Shown one piece after another: positions 19,764 to 28,865 of a DNA stretch of 64,000 nt (its first letter is position 1; each line of letters starts with the position of its first letter). This DNA is from Paracoccus shandongensis (GTDB lineage Bacteria > Pseudomonadota > Alphaproteobacteria > Rhodobacterales > Rhodobacteraceae). Below the pieces are notes generated by a model that saw only the letters and a list, made by a program, of their open reading frames with translations, searched no databases and had not been told where the DNA came from. The stretch is taken from contig NZ_JAFLRK010000031.1 in assembly GCF_017315735.1 (NCBI RefSeq), forward strand, positions 21,165 to 85,164, written 5' to 3'. The position numbers and the translations under genes are program-made.

Positions 19764-20507
19764 ATGGCACCGCGCAAACTGGCAGCCGGAAACTGGAAGA
19801 TGAACGGCGATCTGGCCGCCTTGGCCGAGATCGACGCCCTGGTCGCGGCCCATCCCGCCCCGGGCTGCGAGGTTCTGGTCTGCCCGCCCGCCGTGCTGCT
19901 GCACCCGATGAAGGCGCGCGCCGGGACTGTCATTGCGCTTGGCGGGCAGGATTGCCATGCCAACCCCTCGGGCGCGCATACGGGCGACATCGCGGCGGCG
20001 CAGTTGAAGGATGTGGGCGCGGCCTATGTGATCCTGGGCCATTCCGAACGCCGCGCCGATCATGGCGAGACGGATGCGGCGGTCGCGGCCAAGGCGGCCG
20101 CCGCCCATGCCGCAGGCCTGACCGCGATCATCTGCGTGGGAGAGACCGAGGCGCAGCGCGACGCCGGGGAAACGCTGGCGGTGATCGCCGCGCAACTGGA
20201 CGGGTCCATTCCCGCCAGGGCCACGGCGGCCAATACCGTGATCGCCTATGAGCCGGTCTGGGCCATCGGCACCGGCCGCACCCCCACCAACGACCAGATC
20301 GCCGAGGTTCATGGCCTGATGCGCGACTGCCTGGCGGACAAGGTCGGGGACGCGGCAGCGGTGCGGCTGCTTTACGGCGGCAGCGTCAAGCCGGGCAATG
20401 CGGCCGAGATCTTTGCCATTCCCCATGTGGACGGTGCCCTGGTCGGGGGGGCCAGCCTGAAGGCCGCGGATTTCGGCGCCATCATCGCGGCGCTGGAAAC
20501 GGCCTGA
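19764..20507 (+). CDS. tpiA: Triosephosphate isomerase
   Basis: A 247-residue glycolytic isomerase interconverting DHAP and GAP. Active-site motifs are GNWKMNG (Lys), ILGHSERR (His) and [11 protein letters not shown] (Glu), with the C-terminal phosphate loop [15 protein letters not shown] lies before the ATG at 19764. Its 3' end overlaps the GGDEF gene tail by 26 bases, so the two converge with no room for separate terminators. Confidence 0.96.
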   Translation: MAPRKLAAGNWKMNGDLAALAEIDALVAAHPAPGCEVLVCPPAVLLHPMKARAGTVIALGGQDCHANPSGAHTGDIAAAQLKDVGAAYVILGHSERRADHGETDAAVAAKAAAAHAAGLTAIICVGETEAQRDAGETLAVIAAQLDGSIPARATAANTVIAYEPVWAIGTGRTPTNDQIAEVHGLMRDCLADKVGDAAAVRLLYGGSVKPGNAAEIFAIPHVDGALVGGASLKAADFGAIIAALETA

Positions 20508-21489
20508 GATCGGGGGCCGCGGGAAGGGGCGCCACCGACACCCGCCCCTTGCCCGCCCGCTTCGACCGATACAGGGCGACATCGGCATCATTCAGCATCC
20601 GGTCGATGTCGTCGGGCCCATAGCCCGCCGAGAGGACGACCCCCAGGCTGGCCGAGACGCGGCAATCGCCGGGCGAGACCTGCTCGATCCCCCGGATGAT
20701 CCGCGCGCCGATATGCGTCAGCGCCTGGCAGGTCCAGGCGCCGCCCAGGATCAGCACGAACTCGTCCCCGCCGATCCGGGCCACGTGGTCGCGGCTGCGG
20801 GTCATGCGGCCCAGGACCTGCGCCACGTCGCGCAGCAGGCGGTCGCCGGCCGCATGGCCCAGGCTGTCGTTCACGGGCTTGAAGTTGTCCAGATCCAGGT
20901 GGACCAGCGCAAAGCCCTGTCCGCCGCGCGGATCCAGCGCGCCCCGCATCGCGGCCAGCAGGCCGCGGCGGTTCAGCACGCCCGTCAGCGGATCGGTATG
21001 GGCCTCTCGCTCGGCGTCCTGGCGGGCCAGCATCAGGTGGCGGTTGAAGCGCGCCAGTTCCCCCTGGATGGCCCGGTTCGCTTCCTGCAGGAACATCAGT
21101 TCCAGCGCCAGTTCCGAAGGGGCGAAGTCGTTCTCGGTCAGCCCGAAGGCCGCGACGGCATCGGACAGCGACACCCCGAAGCCGAAGTTCAACAGCAGCC
21201 CGCCGAAGCCGGGCGCCACGACATGACCGCGCAGCACCATCTGCCGGTGATGCCGCAGCCGCAGGGACAGCCGCTTGCCCGGCTCGGACGCGCGAATCTG
21301 CGTGATCACGCAGCCGGTTTCCACCCCCCTGGCCTCGACGAAGACATCCTCGACCACCTGCGCGCCGGGCGGCACCAGCTTTTGCATGGTCGGCCCGGCG
21401 AAACGGATCGCGCCGTCCTCGGCCAGGCAAAGGTGCATGGGCATCAGCCGGTCCAGCGCGGCCTGCCCCAGGGTCAGGGCCCGGCTCAT
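20482..21489 (-). CDS. HNOBA-GGDEF diguanylate cyclase
   Basis: A 335-residue cytosolic cyclase making cyclic-di-GMP. Residues about 8-130 resemble the heme-NO-binding-associated (HNOBA) domain ([15 protein letters not shown], then [12 protein letters not shown]). A coiled linker (about 130-165) leads to a GGDEF domain with an intact [10 protein letters not shown] active site and an RSRD product-inhibition site five residues before it. The start overlaps the stop of the H-NOX-like gene (ATGA), so the two proteins are almost certainly partners. Confidence 0.9.
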   Translation of the reverse strand: MSRALTLGQAALDRLMPMHLCLAEDGAIRFAGPTMQKLVPPGAQVVEDVFVEARGVETGCVITQIRASEPGKRLSLRLRHHRQMVLRGHVVAPGFGGLLLNFGFGVSLSDAVAAFGLTENDFAPSELALELMFLQEANRAIQGELARFNRHLMLARQDAEREAHTDPLTGVLNRRGLLAAMRGALDPRGGQGFALVHLDLDNFKPVNDSLGHAAGDRLLRDVAQVLGRMTRSRDHVARIGGDEFVLILGGAWTCQALTHIGARIIRGIEQVSPGDCRVSASLGVVLSAGYGPDDIDRMLNDADVALYRSKRAGKGRVSVAPLPAAPDLRPFPAPR

Positions 21490-21998
21490 GCCTGGCTGGC
21501 CCGGGCGGACAGGCGGAAGGTCCGCGCCTCGGCGAAGGCCAGGTCGGACACGTCGATGCAGATCCCCTCGGCGCTGCGGGTGATCACGCAAAGCGTGCCG
21601 TAGTCGTCGGCCATCGCCCGCAGCAACCCGCTGAGAAGCGCTGTCCAGACCGCCCCCTCGCCCGGGATCGTGACCCAGACCAGGCCGTCCGCGCTGCGCG
21701 ACAAGGCAATCTCGGGCACGGCGACATCGTCGGTGATCAGGCGGATGCGTTCGGGCAACTCGTCCAGGCGCAGCAGGAAGTCCAGGAAATCGCTGCCGCA
21801 GAACCGCAGAAGGCGCCAAATCTCGTCCTGCCGCACCAGCCAGGCGCCCAGATCCTCGATCAGCTCGTCGGTGGGCTTGCCAAGCTGCTCGGCCGCGGCT
21901 TCCAGCATCAGGCTGGGGGGCAGCAGGCCAGCCTCGACCCCCAGGACGGATTCTTCCTGCAGGAACTTCTCGATCGCGCGGTTGACCAGGTCGTGCAT
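21486..21998 (-). CDS. H-NOX-like protein lacking the heme histidine
   Basis: A 170-residue protein matching the H-NOX (HNOB) fold along its length: MHDLVNRAIEKFL at the start, TDELIEDLGAWLV, FLLRLDELPERI, and GLVWVTIPG through LLSGLLRAMADDYG. In heme-binding H-NOX proteins the helix reads F-L-x2-L-x3-H; here the His position is Pro82. The Y-x-S-x-R propionate clamp before GL is also gone (residues 99-106 read LSRSADGL). Known H-NOX proteins bind NO through heme, so this one probably senses something else or acts as a structural partner of the cyclase encoded next to it. Confidence 0.8.
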   Translation of the reverse strand: MHDLVNRAIEKFLQEESVLGVEAGLLPPSLMLEAAAEQLGKPTDELIEDLGAWLVRQDEIWRLLRFCGSDFLDFLLRLDELPERIRLITDDVAVPEIALSRSADGLVWVTIPGEGAVWTALLSGLLRAMADDYGTLCVITRSAEGICIDVSDLAFAEARTFRLSARASQA

Positions 21999-22049
21999 GT
22001 GTCACCTCCGGCGCCCTGTCTAGACGCAAGAAGTGAACAAATCGCAAAC

Positions 22050-22337
22050 TCAGATCTGCCAGCCATAGCTGCCGGGACCGGCCAGGGCGGTCCGCGCCTG
22101 CATCAGGTCGCCCGGCGCGACGCCCAGTTCGGCCGCCGCCTCGATCACCCTCTGGTCGTCTTCCAGCAGGTAGTCCAGCACATACAGCGCCATCTCGGGG
22201 CTGGTCGCCACCTGACGCAGATCCTGCGGCTGAAGGCCCGTCGCGGCCAGGAACGCCTCGACCAGATCGGGCCGCCCGGCCAGGTAGAGAAAGGCGGATG
22301 TCGCCAGTTCCTGCGCGGATTCTCGCTTATATGTCAT
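22050..22337 (-). CDS. DUF3572 family protein
   Basis: A 95-residue helical protein matching the alphaproteobacterial DUF3572 family (SAFLYLAGRPDLVEAFL, then VLDYLLEDDQRV). Function unknown. It is first in an apparent operon with the H-NOX-like protein (51 bases on) and the GGDEF cyclase, and divergent from the PleD-like gene. Confidence 0.8.
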   Translation of the reverse strand: MTYKRESAQELATSAFLYLAGRPDLVEAFLAATGLQPQDLRQVATSPEMALYVLDYLLEDDQRVIEAAAELGVAPGDLMQARTALAGPGSYGWQI

Positions 22338-22437
22338 CGCCTGGCCCTTGTTCCGACTCGCTCGCCGACTGTTTGGAAACGCTTTGTTAAGGAATCAATG
22401 ACATTCTTCGGGAAGGCCGTCGGAAGGGGCGTCATTC

Positions 22438-23823
22438 ATGACCGCGCGTATCCTTATTGCAGAAAGCAGCGCGACAAGCCGGATCACCTTGAAGGTCCGG
22501 CTGTCGGGGGCGTGCTATGACGTCCTGTCGGCCGCCACGACCGAGGAGCTGGTGTCGCAACTGCGCTCGGGCCGGCCCGACCTTGTCCTGCTGGGCCCGG
22601 GCTTTGCGGACCTGCCGCTGGCCGATTTCTTCCAGCTTGTCGCGGTGGAACGGCCCCGCACGCCGGTGCTGGCGCTTGCCGACGGCCAGCGCCGGATCGA
22701 GGCGCTGGAGGCCGGGGCCTCGGCCGTGCTGGACCCGCGGGTCGAGGAGCAGATGCTGCTGGCCCGCGTACGCGGCTTGCTGCGCGATTCGGAAACCGGC
22801 GACGCGCCGGACTTCGCCATGGCCGAGGCCGCGTCGGAATTTGCCCATGCGCCCTCGGGCAATGTCGTCCTGGTGGCCGACCAGCCCGGGCGGGCGCAGC
22901 GGTGGCGCCATATCCTGCAGCCGCGCCTGAACTGCCGCTTCGCGATCTCCAGCCCCGACGAGACGCTGAGCGCGGCGTCCCTCGGCGACGGCGCGGACCT
23001 TTACATCATCGCCGCCGATATCGACCGCAAGGGCGACGGGCTGCGGCTGTTGTCGGAACTGCGGTCGCGCAACGGCTCGAAGGAGGCGGGCTTTGCCGTC
23101 CTTGTCGCGCCCGAACGCGAGGATCTCTGCGCTATCGCGCTGGATCTGGGCGCAAGCGAGGTGCTGCCGCTCGACCCCGTCGGCGACAACAATGCCGAGA
23201 TCGCGGCCCTGGCGCTGCGCAACCAGCTGGACCGCAAGCGCCGCGCCGACAGCCGGCGCGAGGAGATGAAGCGCAACATGGCCTGGGCCATGACCGATCC
23301 GCTGACCGGGCTTTACAACCGCCGCTACGCGCAGCCCCACCTGGCCGAGATCGCGCAATGCGCCATGCGCCAGCATTCCGCCTTTGCGGTGATGGCGCTG
23401 GATCTGGACCGCTTCAAGACGATCAACGACAATTTCGGCCATGCCGCGGGCGACGCGGTGCTGTGCGACATCGCCCGCCGGGTCGAGGGGATCGTCGCGA
23501 ACCGGGGCCTGACCGCCCGCCTTGGCGGAGAGGAGTTCCTGGTCGTGCTGCCCGACACCACCGAAGCCGAGGCCTTCCGCCTGGCCGAGGAGATCCGCCG
23601 CGCCGTCGAGATACATCCCACGCCCTTGCCCCGCATCTCGGGCGGGGGGCAGGTGCAGGCGACGGTGTCGATAGGCGTGGCGCTGGAACAGGCGCCCTTC
23701 TGCATCAGCCGCCCCGAGATGCTGGCCGAGATCGCGCTGGAACGCGCCGACCGCGCCATGATCGCGGCCAAGTCGCTGGGCCGCAACCGCGTGCTGATGG
23801 CTCCGATGCAGCCCGTCCACTGA
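22438..23823 (+). CDS. pleD: PleD-like REC-REC-GGDEF protein with degenerate receiver
   Basis: A 461-residue protein with the PleD layout: two receiver folds (about 1-125 and 140-265) and a C-terminal GGDEF domain (about 285-455) with active site LGGEEFLVV. In the first receiver the acid pair DD at 9-10 is Glu-Ser, the phosphoacceptor Asp53 is Gly (LVLLGPG) and the conserved Lys is replaced (VLDPR), so it should not be phosphorylated. The RxxD inhibition site is also missing (RGLT). The cyclase domain looks competent, so control is probably by other means. AAGGGG lies before the ATG. Confidence 0.88.
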   Translation: MTARILIAESSATSRITLKVRLSGACYDVLSAATTEELVSQLRSGRPDLVLLGPGFADLPLADFFQLVAVERPRTPVLALADGQRRIEALEAGASAVLDPRVEEQMLLARVRGLLRDSETGDAPDFAMAEAASEFAHAPSGNVVLVADQPGRAQRWRHILQPRLNCRFAISSPDETLSAASLGDGADLYIIAADIDRKGDGLRLLSELRSRNGSKEAGFAVLVAPEREDLCAIALDLGASEVLPLDPVGDNNAEIAALALRNQLDRKRRADSRREEMKRNMAWAMTDPLTGLYNRRYAQPHLAEIAQCAMRQHSAFAVMALDLDRFKTINDNFGHAAGDAVLCDIARRVEGIVANRGLTARLGGEEFLVVLPDTTEAEAFRLAEEIRRAVEIHPTPLPRISGGGQVQATVSIGVALEQAPFCISRPEMLAEIALERADRAMIAAKSLGRNRVLMAPMQPVH

Positions 23824-23909
23824 CGCGCCCCGAGGGCCGCGTGCCCTCGGGACTGGCGGGACGGCGGGCCAGCGCCTACATTGGCCCCGCGCCCTGCCCG
23901 GAGATTGCC

Positions 23910-24314
23910 ATGTCCCAAGACCCCCGCGATTCGACCGAACGCCCGACCGGGCAGGCCATGCTGCGCGGGGCCATGGGCCGCTGCCCGGCCTGCGGCGAGG
24001 GTCGGCTGTTCCGGTCCTTCCTGAAGGTCGCCGACCATTGCCCGTCCTGCAACGAGGCGCTGCACCACCAGCGGGCCGACGACGGCCCGGCCTATCTGAC
24101 GATCCTGCTGGTCTCGCATCTGGGCGCGCCCTTGCTACTGGCCTGCTATGTCGCCTGGCGGCCTTCGGCCATGACGATGATCTGGACCTTCGGCCTGGGG
24201 GCGATTATCCTGTCGCTGCTGCTGTTGCCGCGCATCAAGGGGGCGATGGTGGGGCTGCAATGGGCGCGGCGGATGCACGGCTTTGGCGCCCCCGACTCCT
24301 CGGCCTTGTCGTGA
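23910..24314 (+). CDS. DUF983 family membrane protein
   Basis: A 134-residue protein with a zinc-ribbon-like start (GRCPACGEGRLF and DHCPSCNEAL) and two membrane segments (about 53-75 and 80-100). It matches DUF983, often found near cytochrome or heme genes; function unknown. Its stop overlaps the GTG start of the Nudix gene (GTGA). Confidence 0.85.
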   Translation: MSQDPRDSTERPTGQAMLRGAMGRCPACGEGRLFRSFLKVADHCPSCNEALHHQRADDGPAYLTILLVSHLGAPLLLACYVAWRPSAMTMIWTFGLGAIILSLLLLPRIKGAMVGLQWARRMHGFGAPDSSALS

Positions 24315-24997
24315 CGGGGGAGGCCACGCCGATCCGGGACGCCGCGACGATCATCCTGCTGCGCAGGACGGGCGCGGGCGTGTCGGTGCTGATGGGAATG
24401 CGCGGCGCGGGGGCGGCCTTCATGCCCTCGAAATACGTCTTTCCGGGCGGCGCGGTGGATGCCGCCGACGCCACGGCCCCCCTGGCAGCAGCCCTGGCCG
24501 AGCCGCATCGCAGCCGCCTTTCCCGCGAACCCCGGCCCGGATCCGCGCCCGACGCGCAGGCCATCGCCGCCGCCGCCCTGCGCGAACTGGCCGAGGAAAC
24601 CGGCCAGCTGATCGGCCGCCCGGGCCGCAGCGCCTGGCCGGGCTTTGCCGAGGCGGGCCTTTGCCCGGACGCATCAAACCTGGTCTATCTGTTCCGGGCA
24701 ATCACGCCGCCGGGCCGCCCGCGCCGGTTCGACGCGCATTTCTTCGTGGCCGATGCCGCCTGCCTGGCGACCGATCCCGACGATTTCAGCCGCGCCTGCG
24801 ACGAGCTTTCGCATCTGCACTGGGTGCCCCTGCCCCAGGCCCGCGCCCTGGACCTGCCCTTCATCACCGAGGTGGTGCTGGCCGAACTGGCCGACCTGAT
24901 CGGGGGCCTGCCGCCGGACGCGCCCCTGCCGGTGCCGGACACGGTGCCCTTTTTCGACAACCGCACCCCGGCCCCGCGTTTCGTGCAGATCGCCTAG
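24311..24997 (+). CDS. Nudix hydrolase
   Basis: A 228-residue Nudix protein, probably hydrolysing a nucleotide-linked or CoA-type diphosphate. The C-terminal half of the Nudix box is clear (ALRELAEETGQL), preceded by YVFPGGAVDAAD with a longer insert than usual, as in the NUDT7/19-like group. No ATG fits; the GTG at 24311 overlaps the DUF983 stop and gives the full domain. Its 3' end overlaps the enoyl-CoA hydratase tail by four bases. Confidence 0.85.
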   Translation: MTGEATPIRDAATIILLRRTGAGVSVLMGMRGAGAAFMPSKYVFPGGAVDAADATAPLAAALAEPHRSRLSREPRPGSAPDAQAIAAAALRELAEETGQLIGRPGRSAWPGFAEAGLCPDASNLVYLFRAITPPGRPRRFDAHFFVADAACLATDPDDFSRACDELSHLHWVPLPQARALDLPFITEVVLAELADLIGGLPPDAPLPVPDTVPFFDNRTPAPRFVQIA

Positions 24998-25764
24998 CGT
25001 CCGGAAAACCGCGCCGGGCGCTTTTCCAGAAAGGCGGTCACGCCTTCGGCGAAATCCGCCGTCCGCCCCGCCGCGCCTTGCAGCCGCGCCTCCAGCGCAA
25101 GTTGCGCGTCCAGGTCGTTCTGGGTGGATGCCGCGACAGCCTCGCGGATCGCCAGATAGGCGGCGGTCGGCCCTTGGGCCAGTTGCCGGGCGCGGGCAGC
25201 GACACCATCGGCGAAATCCGCATCCGGCAACGCTTCCCAAATCAGGCCCCAGTCGGCGGCCTGGCGGGCGCTGACGGGTTCGGCGAACAGCATCATGCCC
25301 ATGGCCCGCGCCATCCCCACGGCGCGCGGAATGACAAAGGTGCCGCCCGCGTCGGGAACCAGGCCGATCCGCGCGAAGGCCTGGATGAAGCTCGCGCTTT
25401 CGGCGGCGATCACCACGTCCGCCGCAAGCGCCAGGTTCGCGCCCGCCCCCGCCGCAACCCCGTTGACCGCCGCGATCACCGGCGCGCGGCAGGCCCGGAT
25501 CGCCCGCAGCATGGGTTCGTATTCGTCCCGCAGCGTGCCTTCCAGATCGGCCGCCGCCGCCCGGTCGGTCAGGTCCTGGCCAGAACAGAAGCCGCGCCCC
25601 GCCCCGGTGATGATCAGGCAGCGGGCCTCCTCGGGCAACGTGGTCACGGCCCGGGTGATCTCGGCCCGCATCCGGCTGCTCAGCGCGTTCATCACCTGCG
25701 GGCGGTTCAGGGTCAGCGTGGCGACACCCTCGCTGACGGCGAATTCAATGGTTTCATGACTCAT
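24994..25764 (-). CDS. Enoyl-CoA hydratase/isomerase (PaaG-like)
   Basis: A 256-residue crotonase-fold protein. The oxyanion-hole segments are GRGFCSGQDLTDR and VAAGAGANLALAAD, and GLVPDAGGTF carries an Asp where isomerases such as PaaG have one, in place of the hydratase Glu. It is therefore more likely an isomerase of the PaaG/EchA type than a simple hydratase; the pathway is unknown because no paa genes are near. It lies 64 bases downstream of ccmH in the same direction. Confidence 0.85.
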   Translation of the reverse strand: MSHETIEFAVSEGVATLTLNRPQVMNALSSRMRAEITRAVTTLPEEARCLIITGAGRGFCSGQDLTDRAAAADLEGTLRDEYEPMLRAIRACRAPVIAAVNGVAAGAGANLALAADVVIAAESASFIQAFARIGLVPDAGGTFVIPRAVGMARAMGMMLFAEPVSARQAADWGLIWEALPDADFADGVAARARQLAQGPTAAYLAIREAVAASTQNDLDAQLALEARLQGAAGRTADFAEGVTAFLEKRPARFSGR

Positions 25765-25828
25765 GGTGTCACCCCTCTTTGCGGGGCATCATGCCGCAAA
25801 ACGGCGGGGGGAAAAGCGCGACCCGGCG

Positions 25829-26284
25829 TCAGTCGCGCATGATCTGGTCCAGGCGCTCGCGTTCGGCCTGGCTCAGCGTCTCGGCTGTCTCGGGGCGGGC
25901 CTGCGCGCGGCTGCGCAGGAACCGCCAAGCCCCCAGCAGGGCCAGCAGCGCCATGACCGGGCCGGCCAGCCACAGGACCAGGTTGCCGCCCCGGGCGCGC
26001 GGCTCGAACAGCACGAACTCGCCGAAGCGGTCCACCACGGCGTCGATCACCTGGTCGTTGCTGTCGCCCGCCACGATGCGCTCGCGGACATAAAGCCGCA
26101 GGTCGCGGCTGACCGGCGCGTTCGATTCGTCGATATTCTCGCCCTGGCAGACCGGGCAGCGCAGCTTTTGCGAGATCTCGCGCGCCCGCGCCTCGGCGGC
26201 GGGATCGGGCAGAACCTCGTCGGGCTGCACGGCGAAGGCGGCCATGGGCAGCAGCAGGGCGATCAGAAGGACAAGCCGTTTCAT
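25829..26284 (-). CDS. ccmH: Cytochrome c maturation protein CcmH
   Basis: A 151-residue membrane-anchored thiol-redox protein (CycL in Rhodobacter/Paracoccus) that keeps apocytochrome CXXCH thiols reduced for heme attachment. It has a signal peptide, the redox motif KLRCPVCQGENI and a C-terminal membrane segment (LVLWLAGPVMALLALLGAW). Its start overlaps the ccmF stop (ATGA). CcmI is absent. Confidence 0.93.
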   Translation of the reverse strand: MKRLVLLIALLLPMAAFAVQPDEVLPDPAAEARAREISQKLRCPVCQGENIDESNAPVSRDLRLYVRERIVAGDSNDQVIDAVVDRFGEFVLFEPRARGGNLVLWLAGPVMALLALLGAWRFLRSRAQARPETAETLSQAERERLDQIMRD

Positions 26285-28242
26285 TCCGCAGGCACCGCCC
26301 TGGCAGGCGTGCGGCGGGCCCCTGCGGCCACGCGATAGCGGCGGTCGGACAGGCTGATGATCCCGCCAAGCGCCATCAGCAACGCCCCCGCCCAGATCCA
26401 GTTGGCGAAGGGCTTGATGTAGATGCGCACCGCCCATCCCCCGTCGGCCTGCGCGTCCCCGATCACCAGATAGATGTCGCGGAAGATGCCGTTGTCGATC
26501 GCGGCCTCGGTCGTGGGCATGGCCTGGACGGGATAGACGCGCTTTTCGGGATGCAGGGTCGCGACCGGGCGGCCATCCCGAGCGACCTGCATCGTGGCGG
26601 TGGTCGAGATGTAGTTCGGTCCCTCGACCTCCTCCACGCTGGCAATCGTGATGTCGTAATCGGCGACCCGGAAGGGCTGGCCCACTTGCGCCACGCGGAT
26701 ATCCTCGACCTGCCAGGCGGTCAGCAGGGCGATGCCGATGAAGGTGACGCCCAGGCCCGCATGGGCGGTTGCCTTGCCCCAGTCGGCGCGCGGAAGGCGC
26801 AAAAGGCGCGACAGGCCGGACTGGCCAGTGCGGTGGACCAGTTCGGCCAGCGCGCCGAAGATGATCCAGGCGCCAAGGCCCGCGCCGATCACCGCAATGG
26901 CCGACCGGCCGGTGGACACCGCCCAGACCAGCGCCATCACCGCCCCTGCCAGCGCAAGCGCGGGCCACAGCGGCCGCATCGCCCGGCCCAGGGTCGCGCG
27001 CTTCCACGGCAGGATCGACCCCAGGGGCAGCACAAGCGCCAGCACGATCATGAAGGGCGTGAAGGCCTGATTGAAGAAGGGCGCGCCGACCGACAGCTTG
27101 CGCGCCCACAGCAGTTCCGCAATCAGCGGCCACATGGTGCCGATGAAGACCACGAAGGCCGACACCGCCAGCAGGACGTTGTTCAGGACCAGGGCGCCTT
27201 CGCGCGACAGCGGCGCGAAGACGCCCTTGGCGGTCATCTGCCCCGCCCGCGCGGCATAAAGCGTCAGCGCGCCGCCGGTAAAGACCACCAGGATCCCCAG
27301 GATGAACACGCCCCGCGCGGGGTCGCTGGCAAAGCTGTGGACGGATGTGATCACGCCCGACCGCACGATGAACGTCCCGATCATCGAAAAGCCAAAGGCC
27401 ATGATCGCCAGCAGGATCGTCCAGCTTTTCAACGCCTCGCGCTTTTCGACGACGATGGCGGAATGCAGCAGGGCGGCGGCCAGCAGCCAGGGCATGAAGC
27501 TGGCGTTTTCCACCGGATCCCAGAACCAGAAGCCGCCCCAGCCAAGCTCGTAATAGGCCCACCAACTGCCCAGCGCGATGCCGATGGTCAGGAACATCCA
27601 GGCGGCCAGCGTCCAGGGCCGCACCCACCGCGCCCAGGCGGCATCGACCCGCCCCTCGATCAGGGCGGCAACGGCGAAGCTGAACGCCATCGAAAGGCCC
27701 ACATAGCCCAGGTAAAGGAACGGCGGATGGAACGCGAGGCCGGGGTCTTGCAGCAGCGGGTTCAGGTCGCGTCCGTCGAAGGGCGGGCTTGCCAGCCGCA
27801 GGAACGGGTTCGAGGTGAAGATGATGAAGGCATAGAACGCCGCGCCGATCGATGCCTGCACCGCCAGCACCCGCGCCCGCAGCGCAGGCGGCAGGTTGTC
27901 GCCGAATGCCGCCGCCGTGGCCCCGAACAGCGACAGGATCAGCACCCAGAGCAGCATCGACCCTTCGTGGTTCCCCCAGACCCCGCTGATCTTGTAGAGC
28001 ATCGGCTTGGCCGTATGCGAATTCTCGTAAACCAGCTTCAGCGAAAAGTCCGAGGTGACGAACGCGACCGTCAGCGCCGCGAAGGCCAGGCCCACCAGCA
28101 GGAACTGCGCCACGGCGGCGGGACGGGCGCTGTCCATCCATCCCCCCCAGCCTTTCGAGGCCCCGACCATCGGCACCACCGTCTGAAACAGCGAGACCGC
28201 AAAGGCGAGGATCAGGGCGAAATGGCCGAATTCTGCTATCAT
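26281..28242 (-). CDS. ccmF: Cytochrome c heme lyase subunit CcmF
   Basis: A 653-residue polytopic membrane protein, the core of the cytochrome c heme ligation complex (CycK). The WWD heme-handling motif is seen as GWGGFWFWDPVENASFMPW, with many membrane segments and conserved flanking histidines. AAGGAA precedes the ATG at 28242. It forms a coupled pair with ccmH, while ccmE is about 11 kb away at 39491. Confidence 0.95.
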   Translation of the reverse strand: MIAEFGHFALILAFAVSLFQTVVPMVGASKGWGGWMDSARPAAVAQFLLVGLAFAALTVAFVTSDFSLKLVYENSHTAKPMLYKISGVWGNHEGSMLLWVLILSLFGATAAAFGDNLPPALRARVLAVQASIGAAFYAFIIFTSNPFLRLASPPFDGRDLNPLLQDPGLAFHPPFLYLGYVGLSMAFSFAVAALIEGRVDAAWARWVRPWTLAAWMFLTIGIALGSWWAYYELGWGGFWFWDPVENASFMPWLLAAALLHSAIVVEKREALKSWTILLAIMAFGFSMIGTFIVRSGVITSVHSFASDPARGVFILGILVVFTGGALTLYAARAGQMTAKGVFAPLSREGALVLNNVLLAVSAFVVFIGTMWPLIAELLWARKLSVGAPFFNQAFTPFMIVLALVLPLGSILPWKRATLGRAMRPLWPALALAGAVMALVWAVSTGRSAIAVIGAGLGAWIIFGALAELVHRTGQSGLSRLLRLPRADWGKATAHAGLGVTFIGIALLTAWQVEDIRVAQVGQPFRVADYDITIASVEEVEGPNYISTTATMQVARDGRPVATLHPEKRVYPVQAMPTTEAAIDNGIFRDIYLVIGDAQADGGWAVRIYIKPFANWIWAGALLMALGGIISLSDRRYRVAAGARRTPARAVPAE

Positions 28243-28343
28243 GGCGCGGTTCCTTGGGTTCCGCCCAACATAGGCCCATGCCGAAGGGGGGAAAAGTCCC
28301 CCCTTGGTCGCCATCATCGGTTTTGCGTGTCGGCGGCTGCGGC

Positions 28344-28865
28344 CTATTCGCGCAGGGTCGCCAGCCAGTCGCGCAGCGCCGCGTTGTCGGCAAAGTCGTC
28401 GTCGGGCCGGACCGCCGCGACCCCTTGCGTGGTGGTGACGCTGGTCTGCACCTGGGCCGCAGGCCAGACGCGGTGACGGAAATGATGCGCCTCGCGCGCG
28501 CCGAAATAGAAGCCGACAATGGCGCCCAGCAGCCACCACAAGGGCTCGGGCACCTGTTGCAGGCCCATCATGCGCAGGCTGAAGCCCTGCGGCTCGACCA
28601 TGGCATAGACAAAGAGGCCCATCGTCCCAAGCGCCAGAAGCGGTCGGGGAAGCCGGTTCAAGCCGTTGACGAAGCTGTCGAAAAAGCCGGGGTGGACGGC
28701 CTGGAACTCCTGCCCCAGCTGGCCGATGGCGCGGGCATAGGCTTCCTCCTCAAGCTCCATCTTGCGGGTGGCGTTCTGGGTGAAGACCTCGGCCATGCCG
28801 GTGGCGGCGCTGCCGAGCGCGGTGACACCCTGGCCCAATCCGATGAAGCGGTCGATCATGCCCAT
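28344..28865 (-). CDS. Holin, gene-transfer-agent release type (3TM)
   Basis: A 173-residue membrane protein resembling the family named Holin of 3TMs for gene-transfer release. Hydrophobic segments lie about 74-93 (LLALGTMGLFVYAM) and 106-122 (EPLWWLLGAIVGFYFG), with an amphipathic N-terminal region. The start at 28865 has AAAGGA at good spacing; an in-frame ATG at 28859 is possible. Its 5' end overlaps the endolysin stop. In Rhodobacter capsulatus such a holin opens the membrane to release GTA particles. Confidence 0.82.
   Translation of the reverse strand: MGMIDRFIGLGQGVTALGSAATGMAEVFTQNATRKMELEEEAYARAIGQLGQEFQAVHPGFFDSFVNGLNRLPRPLLALGTMGLFVYAMVEPQGFSLRMMGLQQVPEPLWWLLGAIVGFYFGAREAHHFRHRVWPAAQVQTSVTTTQGVAAVRPDDDFADNAALRDWLATLRE

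Noticed and set aside
22387..22401. Possible CtrA site (TTAA...ATGA) before the PleD-like gene
   Set aside because: The second half (ATGA) does not match TTAA.
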